A stretch of DNA of 64,000 nt from Campylobacter pinnipediorum subsp. caledonicus (GCF_002022005.1 NZ_CP017258.1:372001-436000), one strand, 5' to 3'. Counted from the first letter of the stretch, positions 43,925 through 54,079 are shown. The notes: a model not told the origin generated them from the sequence alone. Made by a program: numbers and translations.

Positions 43925-46702
43925 ATGAACAGAAGAGATTTTATAAAATCAGCTGCTGCTTCTGCTGCCTGTGCTAGTGCTGGCATAAGTGTGCCTAGCG
44001 GTTTGTCAGCAAATGAGGGTGAAAAAGGTTGGCGATGGGACAAGGCAGCTTGTCGTTTCTGTGGGACTGGTTGTGGTATTATGGTTGCTACAAAGGGTGG
44101 CAAGATAGTTGCTGTAAAAGGGGACCCAGAAGCACCTGTAAATCGTGGCTTAAATTGTATTAAGGGTTATTTTAATGCAAAAATTATGTATGGTGAAGAT
44201 CGTATAATTCATCCACTTTTGAGAGTAAACGAAAAAGGTGAGTTTGATAAAAAAGGTAAGTTTAAACAAGTTAGTTGGCAACAAGCTTTTGATGTTATGC
44301 AAACTCAGTTTAAAAAAGCATACGATGAGCTTGGACCTCACGGTATAGGTATATTTGGCTCAGGTCAATATACTATCCAAGAAGGATACGCTGCTGCTAA
44401 GCTTATGAAAGCTGGTTTTAGAAGTAACAATATAGATCCAAATGCTCGTCACTGTATGGCTTCTGCTGTTGTGGCTTTTATGCAAGTTTTTGGTGTTGAT
44501 GAACCATCTGGCTGTTTTGATGATATAGAGCTAACAGATACTATAGTTACTTGGGGAGCAAATATGGCAGAAATGCACCCTATACTTTGGTCTAGGGTTA
44601 GCGATAGAAAGCTTAGTGACCCTGAAAAAGTAAAGGTCGTAAACTTAACCACTTACTCTACAAGAACTTCAAATTTAGCAGATATAGAGATAGTTTTCTC
44701 TCCATCTACTGACTTAGCTATTTGGAACTATATAGCAAGAGAGATAGTTTATAACCACCCTGAGATGATAGATATGGATTTTGTGCAAAAGCACTGCGTA
44801 TTTACAACAGGTCCGGCTGATATAGGTTATGGTTTAAGAGATGATATAAAACACAAAAAATACTCTCCAAGTGAGCTAGATATAGCTTCAAAAGAAAAAT
44901 CAAAAATAGTAAGTGAAGCTGAGGGTGTTACTCTTTCTTATCTTGGTTTAAAAGCTGGAGATACACTTGAAAATAAAAATACTAAAAAAGCTGGTAGTCA
45001 CTGGCATATAACATTTGATGAGTTTAAAAAAGCACTTGAGCCTTATACGCTTGATTTTGTGGCTAAACTTGCAAAAGGAAATCCAAATGAAAGCATTGAA
45101 GAATTTAAAGAAAAGCTAAAAACTTTAGCTGATTTATATATAGAACAAAATCGTAAAGTTGTAAGCTTTTGGACTATGGGATTTAACCAACACCAAAGAG
45201 GCACTTGGGTAAATGAACAAGCCTATATGGTGCATTTCTTACTTGGCAAACAAGCCCTTCCTGGTTCTGGTGCATTTTCTCTTACAGGACAACCAAGTGC
45301 TTGTGGAACAGCTCGTGAGGTTGGAACATTTGTTCATAGGCTTCCCGCTGATATGGTTGTAGGAAATCCTAAGCATAGAGAGATCGCTGAAAAAATATGG
45401 AAACTTCCAAAAGGCACTATAAATAGTGTTGTTGGCTCTCACTATGTTAAGCTAATGAGAGATTTGGAAGATAGCAAGGTTAAGTTTGTATGGGTTCAGG
45501 TAAATAACCCTTGGCAAAATACAGCAAATGCAAACCACTGGATAAAAGCAGCAAGGGAAATGGATAACTTTATAGTTGTTTCTGACCCTTATCCTGGTAT
45601 ATCTGCTAAGGTTGCTGACCTTATCTTACCTACTGCGATGATATATGAAAAATGGGGTGCTTACGGTAACGCTGAGCGTAGAACGCAGCATTGGAGACAG
45701 CAAGTATTACCTGTAGGTGAAGCGATGCCTGATATTTGGCAAATACTTGAGTTTTCAAAGAGATTTAAAATAAAAGATTTTTGGAAAGAGACAAAGTTAA
45801 ATGACAAAGTAACTCTTCCTGATGTTTTAAGCGAAGCAAAAAGCATGGGTTATAGCGAAGATGATACATTGTTTGATGTATTGTTTGCAAACGAAGAGGC
45901 AAAAAGCTTTAGTGCTGATGATGATATCATGCAAGGCTTTGACAATACAGAAGTTTTTGGAGATAGTAGAAAAGTTATTGGTTCTGATGGTAAAGAATTT
46001 AAAGGCTATGGATTTTTCATTCAAAAATATCTTTGGGAAGAGTATAGAAAATTTGGCTTAGGTCATGGGCATGACCTCGCTGATTTTGATACTTATCATA
46101 GGGTTAGAGGTCTTAGATGGCCTGTTGTTGATGGTAAAGAAACTCAGTGGAGATTTAATACAAAATTTGACCCTTATGCTAAAAAAGCTGCTCCAGATGA
46201 GAAATTTGCATTTTATGGAAACAAAGCAGCTGCACTTTCTAGTGGAAATTTAACAGGTGTAACAGATAAAGATAAAAAATCACTTGCAAACAAGGCTAAA
46301 ATTTTCTTTAGACCTTATATGGAACCTTGCGAAATGCCAAGCGAAGAGTATCCATTCTGGCTATGTACTGGCCGTGTTTTAGAGCATTGGCATTCAGGTA
46401 CTATGACTATGCGTGTTCCTGAGCTTTACCGTGCTGTTCCTGAGGCACTTTGCTATATGAGCGAAGAGGATGCTAACAAACTTGGCGTAGAGAAAAATGA
46501 TATAGTTTGGGTAGAATCAAGAAGAGGCAAAGTAAAAGCTAAGGTTGAGCTAAATGGTAGAAACAAGCCACCTATGGGGCTTGTTTATGTGCCTTGGTTT
46601 GATGAAAATGTATTTATAAATAAAGTTACATTAGATTCAACTTGCCCACTTTCAAAAGAAACTGATTATAAAAAATGTGCAGTTAAAATTTACAAGGCTT
46701 AA
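43925..46702 (+). CDS. napA: Periplasmic nitrate reductase catalytic subunit
   Basis: 925 residues, the long form typical of Campylobacterota. Twin-arginine signal [11 protein letters not shown]. [4Fe-4S] motif C-x2-C-x3-C (CRFCGTGC) near residue 46 with the fourth cysteine in GLNCIKGYF. Molybdopterin-guanine dinucleotide oxidoreductase domains follow, including the conserved [10 protein letters not shown]-type segment ([10 protein letters not shown]) whose Cys ligates molybdenum. It reduces nitrate to nitrite in the periplasm. First gene of napAGHBFLD, with ribosome-binding site AAAGGAG. Confidence 0.98.
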   Translation: MNRRDFIKSAAASAACASAGISVPSGLSANEGEKGWRWDKAACRFCGTGCGIMVATKGGKIVAVKGDPEAPVNRGLNCIKGYFNAKIMYGEDRIIHPLLRVNEKGEFDKKGKFKQVSWQQAFDVMQTQFKKAYDELGPHGIGIFGSGQYTIQEGYAAAKLMKAGFRSNNIDPNARHCMASAVVAFMQVFGVDEPSGCFDDIELTDTIVTWGANMAEMHPILWSRVSDRKLSDPEKVKVVNLTTYSTRTSNLADIEIVFSPSTDLAIWNYIAREIVYNHPEMIDMDFVQKHCVFTTGPADIGYGLRDDIKHKKYSPSELDIASKEKSKIVSEAEGVTLSYLGLKAGDTLENKNTKKAGSHWHITFDEFKKALEPYTLDFVAKLAKGNPNESIEEFKEKLKTLADLYIEQNRKVVSFWTMGFNQHQRGTWVNEQAYMVHFLLGKQALPGSGAFSLTGQPSACGTAREVGTFVHRLPADMVVGNPKHREIAEKIWKLPKGTINSVVGSHYVKLMRDLEDSKVKFVWVQVNNPWQNTANANHWIKAAREMDNFIVVSDPYPGISAKVADLILPTAMIYEKWGAYGNAERRTQHWRQQVLPVGEAMPDIWQILEFSKRFKIKDFWKETKLNDKVTLPDVLSEAKSMGYSEDDTLFDVLFANEEAKSFSADDDIMQGFDNTEVFGDSRKVIGSDGKEFKGYGFFIQKYLWEEYRKFGLGHGHDLADFDTYHRVRGLRWPVVDGKETQWRFNTKFDPYAKKAAPDEKFAFYGNKAAALSSGNLTGVTDKDKKSLANKAKIFFRPYMEPCEMPSEEYPFWLCTGRVLEHWHSGTMTMRVPELYRAVPEALCYMSEEDANKLGVEKNDIVWVESRRGKVKAKVELNGRNKPPMGLVYVPWFDENVFINKVTLDSTCPLSKETDYKKCAVKIYKA

Positions 46703-46704
46703 TC

Positions 46705-47457
46705 TTGCTAGATAGACGAGAAGTTTTAAAATTTACAGCAAAAGGCATAGCGCTTGGTGTTGCTGGTGGATTTATCTTTAAAGAAGTAGCTAGTGCCAAA
46801 AGCACTACTCTTCTTCGCCCACCAGGAGCAAAGCAAGAAAGCGAGTTTTTAAAAAGCTGTATTCGTTGTGGGCTTTGTGTTGTTGAATGCCCATTTGATA
46901 CATTAAAACTAGCAGATATAAAAGATGGCATTGCGGTCGGCACTCCATTTTTTGAACCAAGAAAGACACCTTGTTATATGTGTACTTCATTGCCTTGTGT
47001 TACCGCCTGTCCTACAAGTGCTTTAGATACTAGTTTGGTTAGTACTAAGGGTAAATTAGATGCGAGTAAATCAAAAATAGGTGTAGCTGTTGTTGATATG
47101 AAGCATTGTGTTGCTTACTGGGGTATTCAGTGTGATGCCTGTTATAGAGCCTGTCCATATATAGACAAGGCTTTATATCTTGAATACAAAAGAAATGACA
47201 GAACTCAAAAACACGCATTTTTACTTCCTGTTGTTGATAGTGATATTTGCACCGGATGTGGGCTTTGTGAAAGGGTTTGTATCACACAAGATCCAGCCAT
47301 TGTGGTAATGCCACGAAATAAAGTCGTTGGTAAAGTAGGTGATAATTATATAAAAGGTTGGGATAGCAAAGATGAAAATAGACTTAATAATACAAGCACA
47401 GATATAAAACTTGATAGCAAAAAAGCAATTGATTATTTAAATGATGAGGAATTTTGA
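46705..47457 (+). CDS. napG: Nap ferredoxin-type protein NapG
   Basis: 250 residues from a TTG start 2 bp after napA, with AAGG upstream. Twin-arginine signal (DRREVLKF) and four [4Fe-4S] motifs (CIRCGLCVVECP, CYMCTSLPCVTACP, CDACYRACP, CTGCGLCERVC). With NapH it takes electrons from menaquinol towards NapB/NapA. Overlaps napH by 4 bp. Confidence 0.96.
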   Translation: MLDRREVLKFTAKGIALGVAGGFIFKEVASAKSTTLLRPPGAKQESEFLKSCIRCGLCVVECPFDTLKLADIKDGIAVGTPFFEPRKTPCYMCTSLPCVTACPTSALDTSLVSTKGKLDASKSKIGVAVVDMKHCVAYWGIQCDACYRACPYIDKALYLEYKRNDRTQKHAFLLPVVDSDICTGCGLCERVCITQDPAIVVMPRNKVVGKVGDNYIKGWDSKDENRLNNTSTDIKLDSKKAIDYLNDEEF

Positions 47458-48257
47458 TGAAAGTTTTATTTTTTAGAAGATTTATTCAAATTTCCTTACT
47501 TGTCTTGTTTATATCTAGCAACTACTATGGACTAAGTCTTTTAAAAGGCGATTTTAGTTCATCTTTGATTTTAAACACAATACCTTTAAGTGACCCTTTT
47601 GCTGTTTTACAGCTAAGTTTGGCTGGTTTTAGTGTAGGGTTTAGTGCTATTTTTGGAGCTTTTATTGTATTTATGTTTTATGCTTTGATAGCACCAAGAG
47701 CTTTTTGTTCGTGGGTTTGTCCTGTCAATTTATTTGTTGACATGGCTTTTAAGCTTAGAGAAAAATTTGGCTTTAATAAAGAAAAAAAGTTATTAAATTT
47801 AAGCAAAAAAACTAGATATTTTCTGCTTTTATTTACTCTTATCTTTTCTTTTATGCTATCTTTTGCCGCTTTTGAAAGTGTGAGTTATATAGGTTTATTA
47901 GCTAGAGCTATTATATTTTTAAACTCTTCTGTTTTTGGCATTATTTTATGCATTATTGTTTTTGAGATGTTTATAATGCAAAGAGGAATTTGTTCGCACT
48001 TATGCCCCCTTGGAGCATTTTATGCAATTATCTCTAGATTTTCGTTTATTCGTATTGCTCATGACTTAGACCATTGCACAAAATGCAATAAATGCAAGAT
48101 AGTATGTCCTGAAGTTCAGGTTTTAGATATGATAGGTAGGCGTAGTGATTTTGTCAAAAACACAGAGTGTATAAGCTGTGGGCGTTGTATAGATGTTTGT
48201 GATGACAACGCTTTGAAATTTAGTATTAGAAATTTAAGGAGAAAAAATGAAAATTAA
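47454..48257 (+). CDS. napH: Nap quinol dehydrogenase membrane component NapH
   Basis: 267 residues with four membrane segments (about 11-28, 62-83, 121-143, 152-175), cytoplasmic CxxxCP motifs (FCSWVCPVN and ICSHLCPLG), and two C-terminal [4Fe-4S] motifs (CTKCNKCKIVCP and CISCGRCIDVC). It forms the quinol-oxidising complex with NapG in place of NapC. Overlaps napB by 11 bp. Confidence 0.96.
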   Translation: MMKVLFFRRFIQISLLVLFISSNYYGLSLLKGDFSSSLILNTIPLSDPFAVLQLSLAGFSVGFSAIFGAFIVFMFYALIAPRAFCSWVCPVNLFVDMAFKLREKFGFNKEKKLLNLSKKTRYFLLLFTLIFSFMLSFAAFESVSYIGLLARAIIFLNSSVFGIILCIIVFEMFIMQRGICSHLCPLGAFYAIISRFSFIRIAHDLDHCTKCNKCKIVCPEVQVLDMIGRRSDFVKNTECISCGRCIDVCDDNALKFSIRNLRRKNEN

Positions 48258-48768
48258 AATAATATCATCAGCTATTTTAGTTTTTTTGATGGCTGCTTGT
48301 GATATGCCTTCAAAAACTGTTAGCGATACAGAAATAGGCATTAGGAAGGTTGAGCTTTCTAATGAAAAAGATGTGGTATTAAAAGATATTAATTGGACGG
48401 CTGCTCCAGCTGGGGAATCAAAAAAGTTTGATCGTTCTTTTGAAAATGCACCACCTTTTATACCTCATGATACGGAGGGTTTAGTGCCTATTACAAAAGA
48501 TATGAATATGTGTGTTACTTGTCATATGCCTGAGTTTGCAGCTGATAGCGGAGCTACAGCTATACCAGCTTCTCACCTTTATGATATAAGAAATAAAAAA
48601 GATTTGCAGGGTGTGTTAGATGATGAGAGATTTGTTTGCACAACTTGCCATGTGCCACAAGCAAATACGGATACGCCTTTTAAAAATAATTTCAAAGCTG
48701 ATTTTAGAAATCCAGATTCAAAAACAAAGTCAAACTTGCTTGAAATTTTAAATGATGGCGTTCGCTAA
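48247..48768 (+). CDS. napB: Periplasmic nitrate reductase dihaem cytochrome NapB
   Basis: 173 residues with two haem-binding motifs CVTCH (near residue 96) and CTTCH (near 136). It passes electrons from NapGH to NapA. The signal region ends LMAAC-DMPS, which reads as a possible lipobox, whereas NapB is usually a soluble periplasmic protein. Strong operon context. Confidence 0.95.
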   Translation: MKIKIISSAILVFLMAACDMPSKTVSDTEIGIRKVELSNEKDVVLKDINWTAAPAGESKKFDRSFENAPPFIPHDTEGLVPITKDMNMCVTCHMPEFAADSGATAIPASHLYDIRNKKDLQGVLDDERFVCTTCHVPQANTDTPFKNNFKADFRNPDSKTKSNLLEILNDGVR

Positions 48769-48770
48769 AA

Positions 48771-49238
48771 GTGCAGCGCAGAGAGCTATTTGGTAAATTT
48801 TTGGGTGCAAATAAAAATGCGCCCAAATTTATAACCCCACCTTATTTTAGTGGAGAGTTTGATTGTAAAGATTGTTTAGCACCTTGCGTTGATAGCTGCG
48901 ATAGAGAGCTACTTAGCTTAAAAGAAGATAGGATTGTTTTTGAAGTTAAAGAGCTTGGTTGTAATTTTTGTAAAGATTGTGCCTTGGCTTGTGAGCAAAA
49001 TCAAACAAATGTATTAAATATAAACAATCCTTCAAAAATAATAGCAAAAACAAGTATAGATACAAGCACTTGCTTAGCTTGGAATGGGGTTATTTGTTAT
49101 AATTGCCAAGATGTTTGTAGATTTAATGCGATAAACTTTTTTGGTGTATTTAGACCTATGATAAATGATAAATGTGTAAATTGTGGCGAGTGTTTTTATG
49201 TATGTTTTAAGAGATCAATATCAATGAGGGCAGTATGA
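48771..49238 (+). CDS. napF: Nap accessory ferredoxin NapF
   Basis: 155 residues from GTG at 48771, 2 bp after napB, starting MQRRELFGKFLG like NapF. Cysteine-rich with several [4Fe-4S] motifs (CKDCLAPCVDSC, CNFCKDCALAC, a longer-spaced CLAWNGVICYNCQDVC, and CVNCGECFYVC). Cytoplasmic; in other bacteria NapF helps mature NapA. Not all Campylobacter nap operons have it. Confidence 0.88.
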   Translation: MQRRELFGKFLGANKNAPKFITPPYFSGEFDCKDCLAPCVDSCDRELLSLKEDRIVFEVKELGCNFCKDCALACEQNQTNVLNINNPSKIIAKTSIDTSTCLAWNGVICYNCQDVCRFNAINFFGVFRPMINDKCVNCGECFYVCFKRSISMRAV

Positions 49239-50170
49239 AGATTGTTTTTTGTATTTGTATGTCTATGATTTTTGCTTTTTGTGATGTTTTGAAAGTTCCT
49301 TATAAAACGGTAGAACTAAATGCAAATGTTTTAAATGTAGCTTTTGTAAATGATAATCTTTATATAGCTACGGATGATGGCTTGGTAATGGATTATGATA
49401 TCAAAAATGATAAATCTACAAATATACTAACTTTAAAAAAGATAAAGAATTTTTTTAATGATAACAATAATCCCAAGGTCTTAAGCATAGATGAGCTTAA
49501 TGGCAAAGTGATTGTTTTGGCAGAAGGTGATTTTGGTGATAGGATTATTTATCTTGTAAAAAATGGTATAGCTACTAAACAAAAACTTCAAAACCAGTCT
49601 ATAAAAAAAGCCTATTTTTTAGATGATGCAAATGTAGTTTTGGGTTCGCTTAGTAATGAGCTTTATTTTTTGAGCTTGAATGATAATAAAATTTATAAAA
49701 ATACCAAACTATCCACAGCCTCTATGTCAGATATGAAGTTAAGTATTGACAAAAAAATGCTTTGTGTTGCAACTGAGGGTGGTAAGGTTTATTTTTATGA
49801 CATCTTAAAGGATAAGATTATAAATACACTAGATATTCATAAAGATAAAATATATAGTATTGATTTTAAAGAAAATACCTTGATAAGCGGTAGTGTTGAT
49901 AAGTTTGCGGGTGTTTATAAAGATGGAAAAATAGATAAAATAAAGACTGAATTTTTAGTTTATGCCGTTGGCTTAAGCCCTGATTCTAATATCGGTGCTT
50001 TTGTGAATGGAGAGTTAAATGATGTTGATATAATAAACACAAGAAATTTATCAAAAATAACCACTTTAAATACAAAGCAAGATGCTATAAATGATATTAT
50101 TTTTATAAGCAACAATAAGCTTATAACTACCGCTTACGACAAAAAATTATTATTTTGGAGGATAGATTGA
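49235..50170 (+). CDS. napL: NapL-like beta-propeller protein
   Basis: 311 residues with an N-terminal signal (MKIVFCICMSMIFAFC) and repeated WD40-like blades (for example LSIDKKMLCVATEGGKVYFY). Its place between napF and napD matches napL of epsilonproteobacterial nap operons, a periplasmic protein of unclear role. Overlaps both neighbours by 4 bp. Confidence 0.9.
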   Translation: MKIVFCICMSMIFAFCDVLKVPYKTVELNANVLNVAFVNDNLYIATDDGLVMDYDIKNDKSTNILTLKKIKNFFNDNNNPKVLSIDELNGKVIVLAEGDFGDRIIYLVKNGIATKQKLQNQSIKKAYFLDDANVVLGSLSNELYFLSLNDNKIYKNTKLSTASMSDMKLSIDKKMLCVATEGGKVYFYDILKDKIINTLDIHKDKIYSIDFKENTLISGSVDKFAGVYKDGKIDKIKTEFLVYAVGLSPDSNIGAFVNGELNDVDIINTRNLSKITTLNTKQDAINDIIFISNNKLITTAYDKKLLFWRID

Positions 50171-50502
50171 ATATTTCAAGTGTGATTATATATGTAGATA
50201 AGCCTGATTTGGTTGATGAGGTTTTGGCTAGAGCAAAAGAGGTAAAAGATTGTGAGATTATAACTCATGAAGGGATTAAAATAGTAGCCGTTATAACTGT
50301 AGATAGTGTAAATGAAGAGGTTAAGAAATTTAAAGAGTTAGAAGCTATAAGCGGTGTTAGCTCTGTTGCTATGGCTTATACCTATCAAGAAGATATAGAG
50401 TTTGATAAAGACAAGATAGATATAAGTGATATGCTTAAAAACGATGATATAAAAGCAGAGGATATAGTCTATAATGGAAGTGTAGGGTATAAGATAAAAT
50501 AA
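50167..50502 (+). CDS. napD: Nap chaperone NapD
   Basis: 111 residues from TTG at 50167, chosen because GGAGG lies 6 bp upstream and the protein then begins MNISSVIIYVDKP like the family. NapD binds the NapA twin-arginine signal. The C-terminal tail (about residues 80-111) is acidic and longer than in E. coli NapD. Last gene of the operon. Confidence 0.93.
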   Translation: MNISSVIIYVDKPDLVDEVLARAKEVKDCEIITHEGIKIVAVITVDSVNEEVKKFKELEAISGVSSVAMAYTYQEDIEFDKDKIDISDMLKNDDIKAEDIVYNGSVGYKIK

Positions 50503-50562
50503 TTAATTTTATTAATCAATAATTTTTATTATTTAGTTTATGATGTATTAAATATTTTGTGA

Positions 50563-50568
50563 TATAAT
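50563..50568 (+). promoter_or_regulatory. Probable -10 element for dps
   Basis: TATAAT in TTTTGTGATATAAT, 34 bp before the dps start. Confidence 0.6.
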
Positions 50569-50601
50569 TTTAATAATTTATAAAGATATAAAGGAGACAA
50601 A

Positions 50602-51036
50602 ATGTCAAAAGTAATCGCTCAATTAAATCAAATACAAGCTGATACTCATGCTTTATATATAAAACTTCATGATTTGCATTGGAATGTAAAAGGAATTCAG
50701 TTTTATAGCATACACGAGTATACAGAACAAGCTTATGAAGATATGCATGATATGTTTGATGATATTGCTGAAAGAGCTATAATGCTAGGCGGTAAAGCTA
50801 TAGTAAAAGGTGATGAACTATTAAAGATGTCTCATATAACACATACTCCAAAAGATAGCTATGCTCCAACAGAAGTATTAGAATTAGTATTAGCTGATTA
50901 TAAACACCTATTAGGTGAGTTTAAAAAATTAGATGAATTAGCTGAGGGTGATACTACAACTCAAGCTTATGCTCAAGAAAAGATAGCTAAATATGAAAAA
51001 AGCATTTGGATGCTTGAATCTAGTTTAAACAAATAA
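50602..51036 (+). CDS. dps: Dps-type ferritin-like DNA/iron protein
   Basis: 144 residues. The ferroxidase-site pattern LHDLHWNVKG and DDIAERAIMLGG is typical of Dps dodecamers that store iron and detoxify peroxide. Ribosome-binding site AAAGGAG and a clear terminator point to a single-gene transcript. Confidence 0.94.
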   Translation: MSKVIAQLNQIQADTHALYIKLHDLHWNVKGIQFYSIHEYTEQAYEDMHDMFDDIAERAIMLGGKAIVKGDELLKMSHITHTPKDSYAPTEVLELVLADYKHLLGEFKKLDELAEGDTTTQAYAQEKIAKYEKSIWMLESSLNK

Positions 51037-51060
51037 TACAAACACAACAAAAAATAAAAT

Positions 51061-51089
51061 AAAAGATAGAGAAAAACTCTCTATCTTTT
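51061..51089 (+). terminator. dps terminator
   Basis: AAAAGATAGAG / CTCTATCTTTT, 11-bp stem with 7-nt loop, ending in T4. Confidence 0.8.
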
Positions 51090-51232
51090 AACTAATTATT
51101 CTCTTTATTTATAATATTTTAAGAAATTTAAATTCTTTTTTTATTTTTGTTTTTCATTATGTTTTTTTGATATTATATCACTTTAGAAATTTTAAACTTA
51201 CAAAATATGCTTTTTTATTTAATGTGCTTAAG

Positions 51233-51238
51233 TATAAT
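51233..51238 (+). promoter_or_regulatory. Probable -10 element for yedF-selD
   Basis: TATAAT 36 bp before yedF with a T-rich stretch about 20 bp further upstream. Confidence 0.45.
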
Positions 51239-51273
51239 TTTGAAATGAAATTTATAATAAAATAGGAGATAAA

Positions 51274-51870
51274 ATGCAATTGGATTGTAGAGGGCTTGTA
51301 TGTCCTGAACCTGTTATAAGAACAAAACAACAACTAGAGCAGATAAAAGATGGCGATAAGCTTGAAATTTTAGTAAATGAAAAAGCACCGTTTGAAAACA
51401 TCTCTCGTTTTTTAAACTCTCAACAACAAGAATTTGTTGTGGAAAACTTAAACGGTGATGAGAAAAAGATAGTTTTAAATAAAAAAGCAAAAATTACAGA
51501 TATAAATATATCTGATTATGATTGTAATTTATCTTTAAAAAATAAAAAAGTAATATATCTAAATGAAGATAGGGCTGGAAGTGGAGTTGTTGGAGAGGTG
51601 CTTTTATCGAAACTACTTGGTGCTTTTTTGCAAGTAGATAATAAACCTTATGCTGTTTTATGTGTAAACAATGCCGTTAAAATGACTACAAATAGAGCAT
51701 CAGCTTCGTTTGAAGTTTTGAAGAAATTTCAAAGTATAGGTGTTGAAGTGCTTAGTTGCGGAAGTTGCTTGGAGGCTTATGGTTTGGTTGATAAGCTTGG
51801 AGTCGGTAAGATTAGTAATGCTTATGAGATAGCTGATTTGCTAAGTAATTACGAGATGATTAAATTATGA
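51274..51870 (+). CDS. yedF: Sulfurtransferase-like selenium metabolism protein YedF
   Basis: 198 residues. The N-terminal domain is TusA-like (LDCRGLVCPEPVIRTKQQL with the catalytic CPxP), and the C-terminal half is a DsrE-like domain with SCGSCLEAYGL. Fusions of this type are typically next to selD and are linked to selenium delivery. It overlaps selD by ATGA, a 4-bp translational coupling. Confidence 0.92.
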   Translation: MQLDCRGLVCPEPVIRTKQQLEQIKDGDKLEILVNEKAPFENISRFLNSQQQEFVVENLNGDEKKIVLNKKAKITDINISDYDCNLSLKNKKVIYLNEDRAGSGVVGEVLLSKLLGAFLQVDNKPYAVLCVNNAVKMTTNRASASFEVLKKFQSIGVEVLSCGSCLEAYGLVDKLGVGKISNAYEIADLLSNYEMIKL

Positions 51871-52889
51871 TATATGATAACAAAAAACTAACAAAATTTG
51901 TTCGTTCTGCGGGCTGAGCTGCCAAGCTTGACCCGTCGGGTCTAAACAAAAGCATAGATAAGCTAAGTCTTGGAAATGAAAAATTGTTAACAGGTATTAA
52001 AAACAACGAAGATGCAAGTGTCTTTTTGATAAATGATGAACTTGCTCTTGTACAAACTTTGGATTTTATAACGCCTGTTGTAGATGATCCGTTTTTGTAT
52101 GGTCAGATAGCAGCAGCAAATTCACTAAGTGATATTTTTGCTATGGGAGCTAGGGTTACAAATGCTCTTAATATAGTTGGCTTTGATAGTTGCAACTTTG
52201 ATACAGGTGTGCTTGATGAAATAATGCAAGGCGGACTTGATAAGGTAAAAGAGTGCGGTGGTGTGATTGTTGGTGGGCATAGTGTTCAGACAACTGAGAT
52301 GTATTATGGTCTTAGTGTCCTTGGGGTAAGTCATCCTTTGAAATTCTGGGCTAACAACACTGCAAAAAATGGAGATGTTTTAATACTAACAAAGCCACTT
52401 GGAACAGGAGTTTTAAGCACTTGTATAAAAGCAGATATGCTAAATGAAGCTCAGATAAAAGAGGCTGTAGATGTCATGTCCAAGCTTAATTGTTATGCAG
52501 TGGATGCTATGTGTGATATAAGAGTAAATGCTTGCACTGATGTTACTGGTTTTGGATTTTTAGGACATCTTAGCGAAATGGGAAGAGATGATATATCGTT
52601 TGAAATTTTTGAAAAAGAAATTCCTGTAATTGAATATGCTAAAGAGATGGCTGATATGGGTTTTGTTCCAGCTGGGAGTTATAAAAATAGAGATTTTTGC
52701 TCTAAGTTTATAAACAAAGATGTTGATATTTTATTTTTTGATGCCCAAACATCAGGAGGACTTATATTAGCTATTGATGAAAAAGATTGTAAAAAAGCTC
52801 TGCAAAGACTTATTGATTGCGGTTACGAGGACTCTAGAATAATTGGGGTTGTAAAACAACGCAATAATAGACTTATTGATATAGTTTGA
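51867..52889 (+). CDS. selD: Selenophosphate synthase, selenocysteine-containing
   Basis: 340 residues if the in-frame TGA at 51915-51917 is read as selenocysteine (residue 17, in RSAG-U-AAKLDP). The frame is open from ATG at 51867 apart from that TGA and continues into the full SelD protein. SelD enzymes have Cys or Sec at exactly this catalytic place, before the conserved lysine. A hairpin GACCC / GGGTC (51930-51942) sits 12 nt after the UGA, where a bacterial SECIS is expected. The enzyme makes selenophosphate from selenide and ATP. A gene finder would start it wrongly at 51984. Confidence 0.95.
51915..51942 (+). promoter_or_regulatory. UGA-Sec codon with SECIS-like hairpin in selD
   Basis: TGA at 51915-51917, then stem GACCC (51930-51934), loop GTC, stem GGGTC (51938-51942). 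The apical GU and the distance of about 17 nt from UGA to loop fit SelB-binding bacterial SECIS elements. Confidence 0.85.
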
Positions 52890-52935
52890 TTTGTATTGTT
52901 AATTTAATCCAAATAATTTATTTACAATTTTTTGA

Positions 52936-52941
52936 TATAAT
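52936..52941 (+). promoter_or_regulatory. Probable -10 element for the CadF-like gene
   Basis: TATAAT in TTTTTTGATATAAT, 43 bp before the start codon. Confidence 0.6.
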
Positions 52942-52983
52942 TTATACTTAAACAAAAATTACAATTTATTGAAAGGCTTTAAT

Positions 52984-54042
52984 ATGAAAAAGATCGCTTT
53001 AGCTTTAGTTTCTGCAAGTGCTATTTTTGCAGCTGACATGGCTTATAATTATGAGGTAACTCCTACAGTTGGCGGAGTTAGATCAGAGGGAAATTTAGAT
53101 TTAACAAGAGATCAGTTTAATATTGGAATTACAGCGGCTAGAAATTTAGAAGATATGTTTTTTGATCAAATTCAAGTAGGAATGAATTATACTCGTAATA
53201 TCAAAGAAACTATAATGGATTCTAAAACAAAAGAAAATGTGACAAGAAAAGGTCACGCTACAAGATATCATGCTGATGTTGTTAAGAATTTAATTGATTT
53301 TAGTGATAATGTTGGTGCTTATGGTCTTGTTGGTGCTGGATATGAAGATATATCTCAAAAATTTATTGCAAATGAAAGAGGCGGTTTTGGTGAGTATGGT
53401 CTAGGACTTAGATTTCAAGTTACAGACAATTTTGCTTTAAAGGCAGAAGCTAAAGATGCTATCAAATTTGATCATGGTGATCACAACTGGTTTTATACAC
53501 TTGGATTTGCAATCGGCTTAGATGCTAAAAACACTCCGGCACCTATGGTTAAGCCTGAGCCTATCGTGGTTGAACAAATGCCTATAGTTGAACCTGAGCC
53601 TGTTTCTATGGATGATGACAACGATGGTGTTATAAATGAATTAGACAGATGTCCAAACACTCCAGCAGGTGTTGTTGTTGATGAAAATGGTTGCGAAAAA
53701 GTTATAATACTTAGAGATTTGGATGTAAACTTTGCATTTGACAGCTATAAAGTTAGTGTATCTTATGCAGAAGAGATTAGAAAAGTAGCTGAGTTTATGT
53801 CTGAAAATCCAGCTTATAGAGTATTATTAAAAGGTCATACTGATAGCGTTGGCGCAGAAGCTTATAACCAAAAACTATCTGAAAAAAGAGCAAATGCTGT
53901 TTCACAAGCACTTCAATACTTTGGTGTAGATGCTAGTAAAATCAAAACAGTTGGTTTTGGTGAGACACGCCCAGTAGCTCCTAATAACACAAAAGAAGGA
54001 CGCGCTGAAAATAGACGCGTTGAAGCTACTTTTAGTAAGTAA
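52984..54042 (+). CDS. cadF: CadF-like OmpA-family outer-membrane protein
   Basis: 352 residues from ATG at 52984 with AAAGG upstream. Signal peptide cut after AIFA (residue 16). N-terminal eight-strand-type barrel, a proline/glutamate linker, a short calcium-binding-like DDDNDGVINELDRCPNTPAG segment (about 203-222), and a C-terminal OmpA peptidoglycan-binding domain (GHTDSVGAEAYNQKLSEKRA). Barrel sequence and the neighbouring HAD phosphatase match the cadF locus, whose product binds fibronectin in C. jejuni. The fibronectin motif itself is not evident, so adhesin function is inferred. Confidence 0.85.
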   Translation: MKKIALALVSASAIFAADMAYNYEVTPTVGGVRSEGNLDLTRDQFNIGITAARNLEDMFFDQIQVGMNYTRNIKETIMDSKTKENVTRKGHATRYHADVVKNLIDFSDNVGAYGLVGAGYEDISQKFIANERGGFGEYGLGLRFQVTDNFALKAEAKDAIKFDHGDHNWFYTLGFAIGLDAKNTPAPMVKPEPIVVEQMPIVEPEPVSMDDDNDGVINELDRCPNTPAGVVVDENGCEKVIILRDLDVNFAFDSYKVSVSYAEEIRKVAEFMSENPAYRVLLKGHTDSVGAEAYNQKLSEKRANAVSQALQYFGVDASKIKTVGFGETRPVAPNNTKEGRAENRRVEATFSK

Positions 54043-54046
54043 TTCT

Positions 54047-54072
54047 TAAGGTTGCTATTTGGCAACCTTTTT
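54047..54072 (+). terminator. Terminator of the CadF-like gene
   Basis: AAGGTTGC / GCAACCTT stem with 6-nt loop directly followed by T-run (TTTTTT). This rules out a TTG at 54059 as the next start. Confidence 0.85.
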
Positions 54073-54079
54073 TAATCAC

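Noticed and set aside
51984-52889. SelD starting at the ATG at 51984
   Set aside because: It removes the catalytic N-terminus, has no ribosome-binding site, and the upstream frame continues through a Sec-type UGA to an ATG coupled to yedF.
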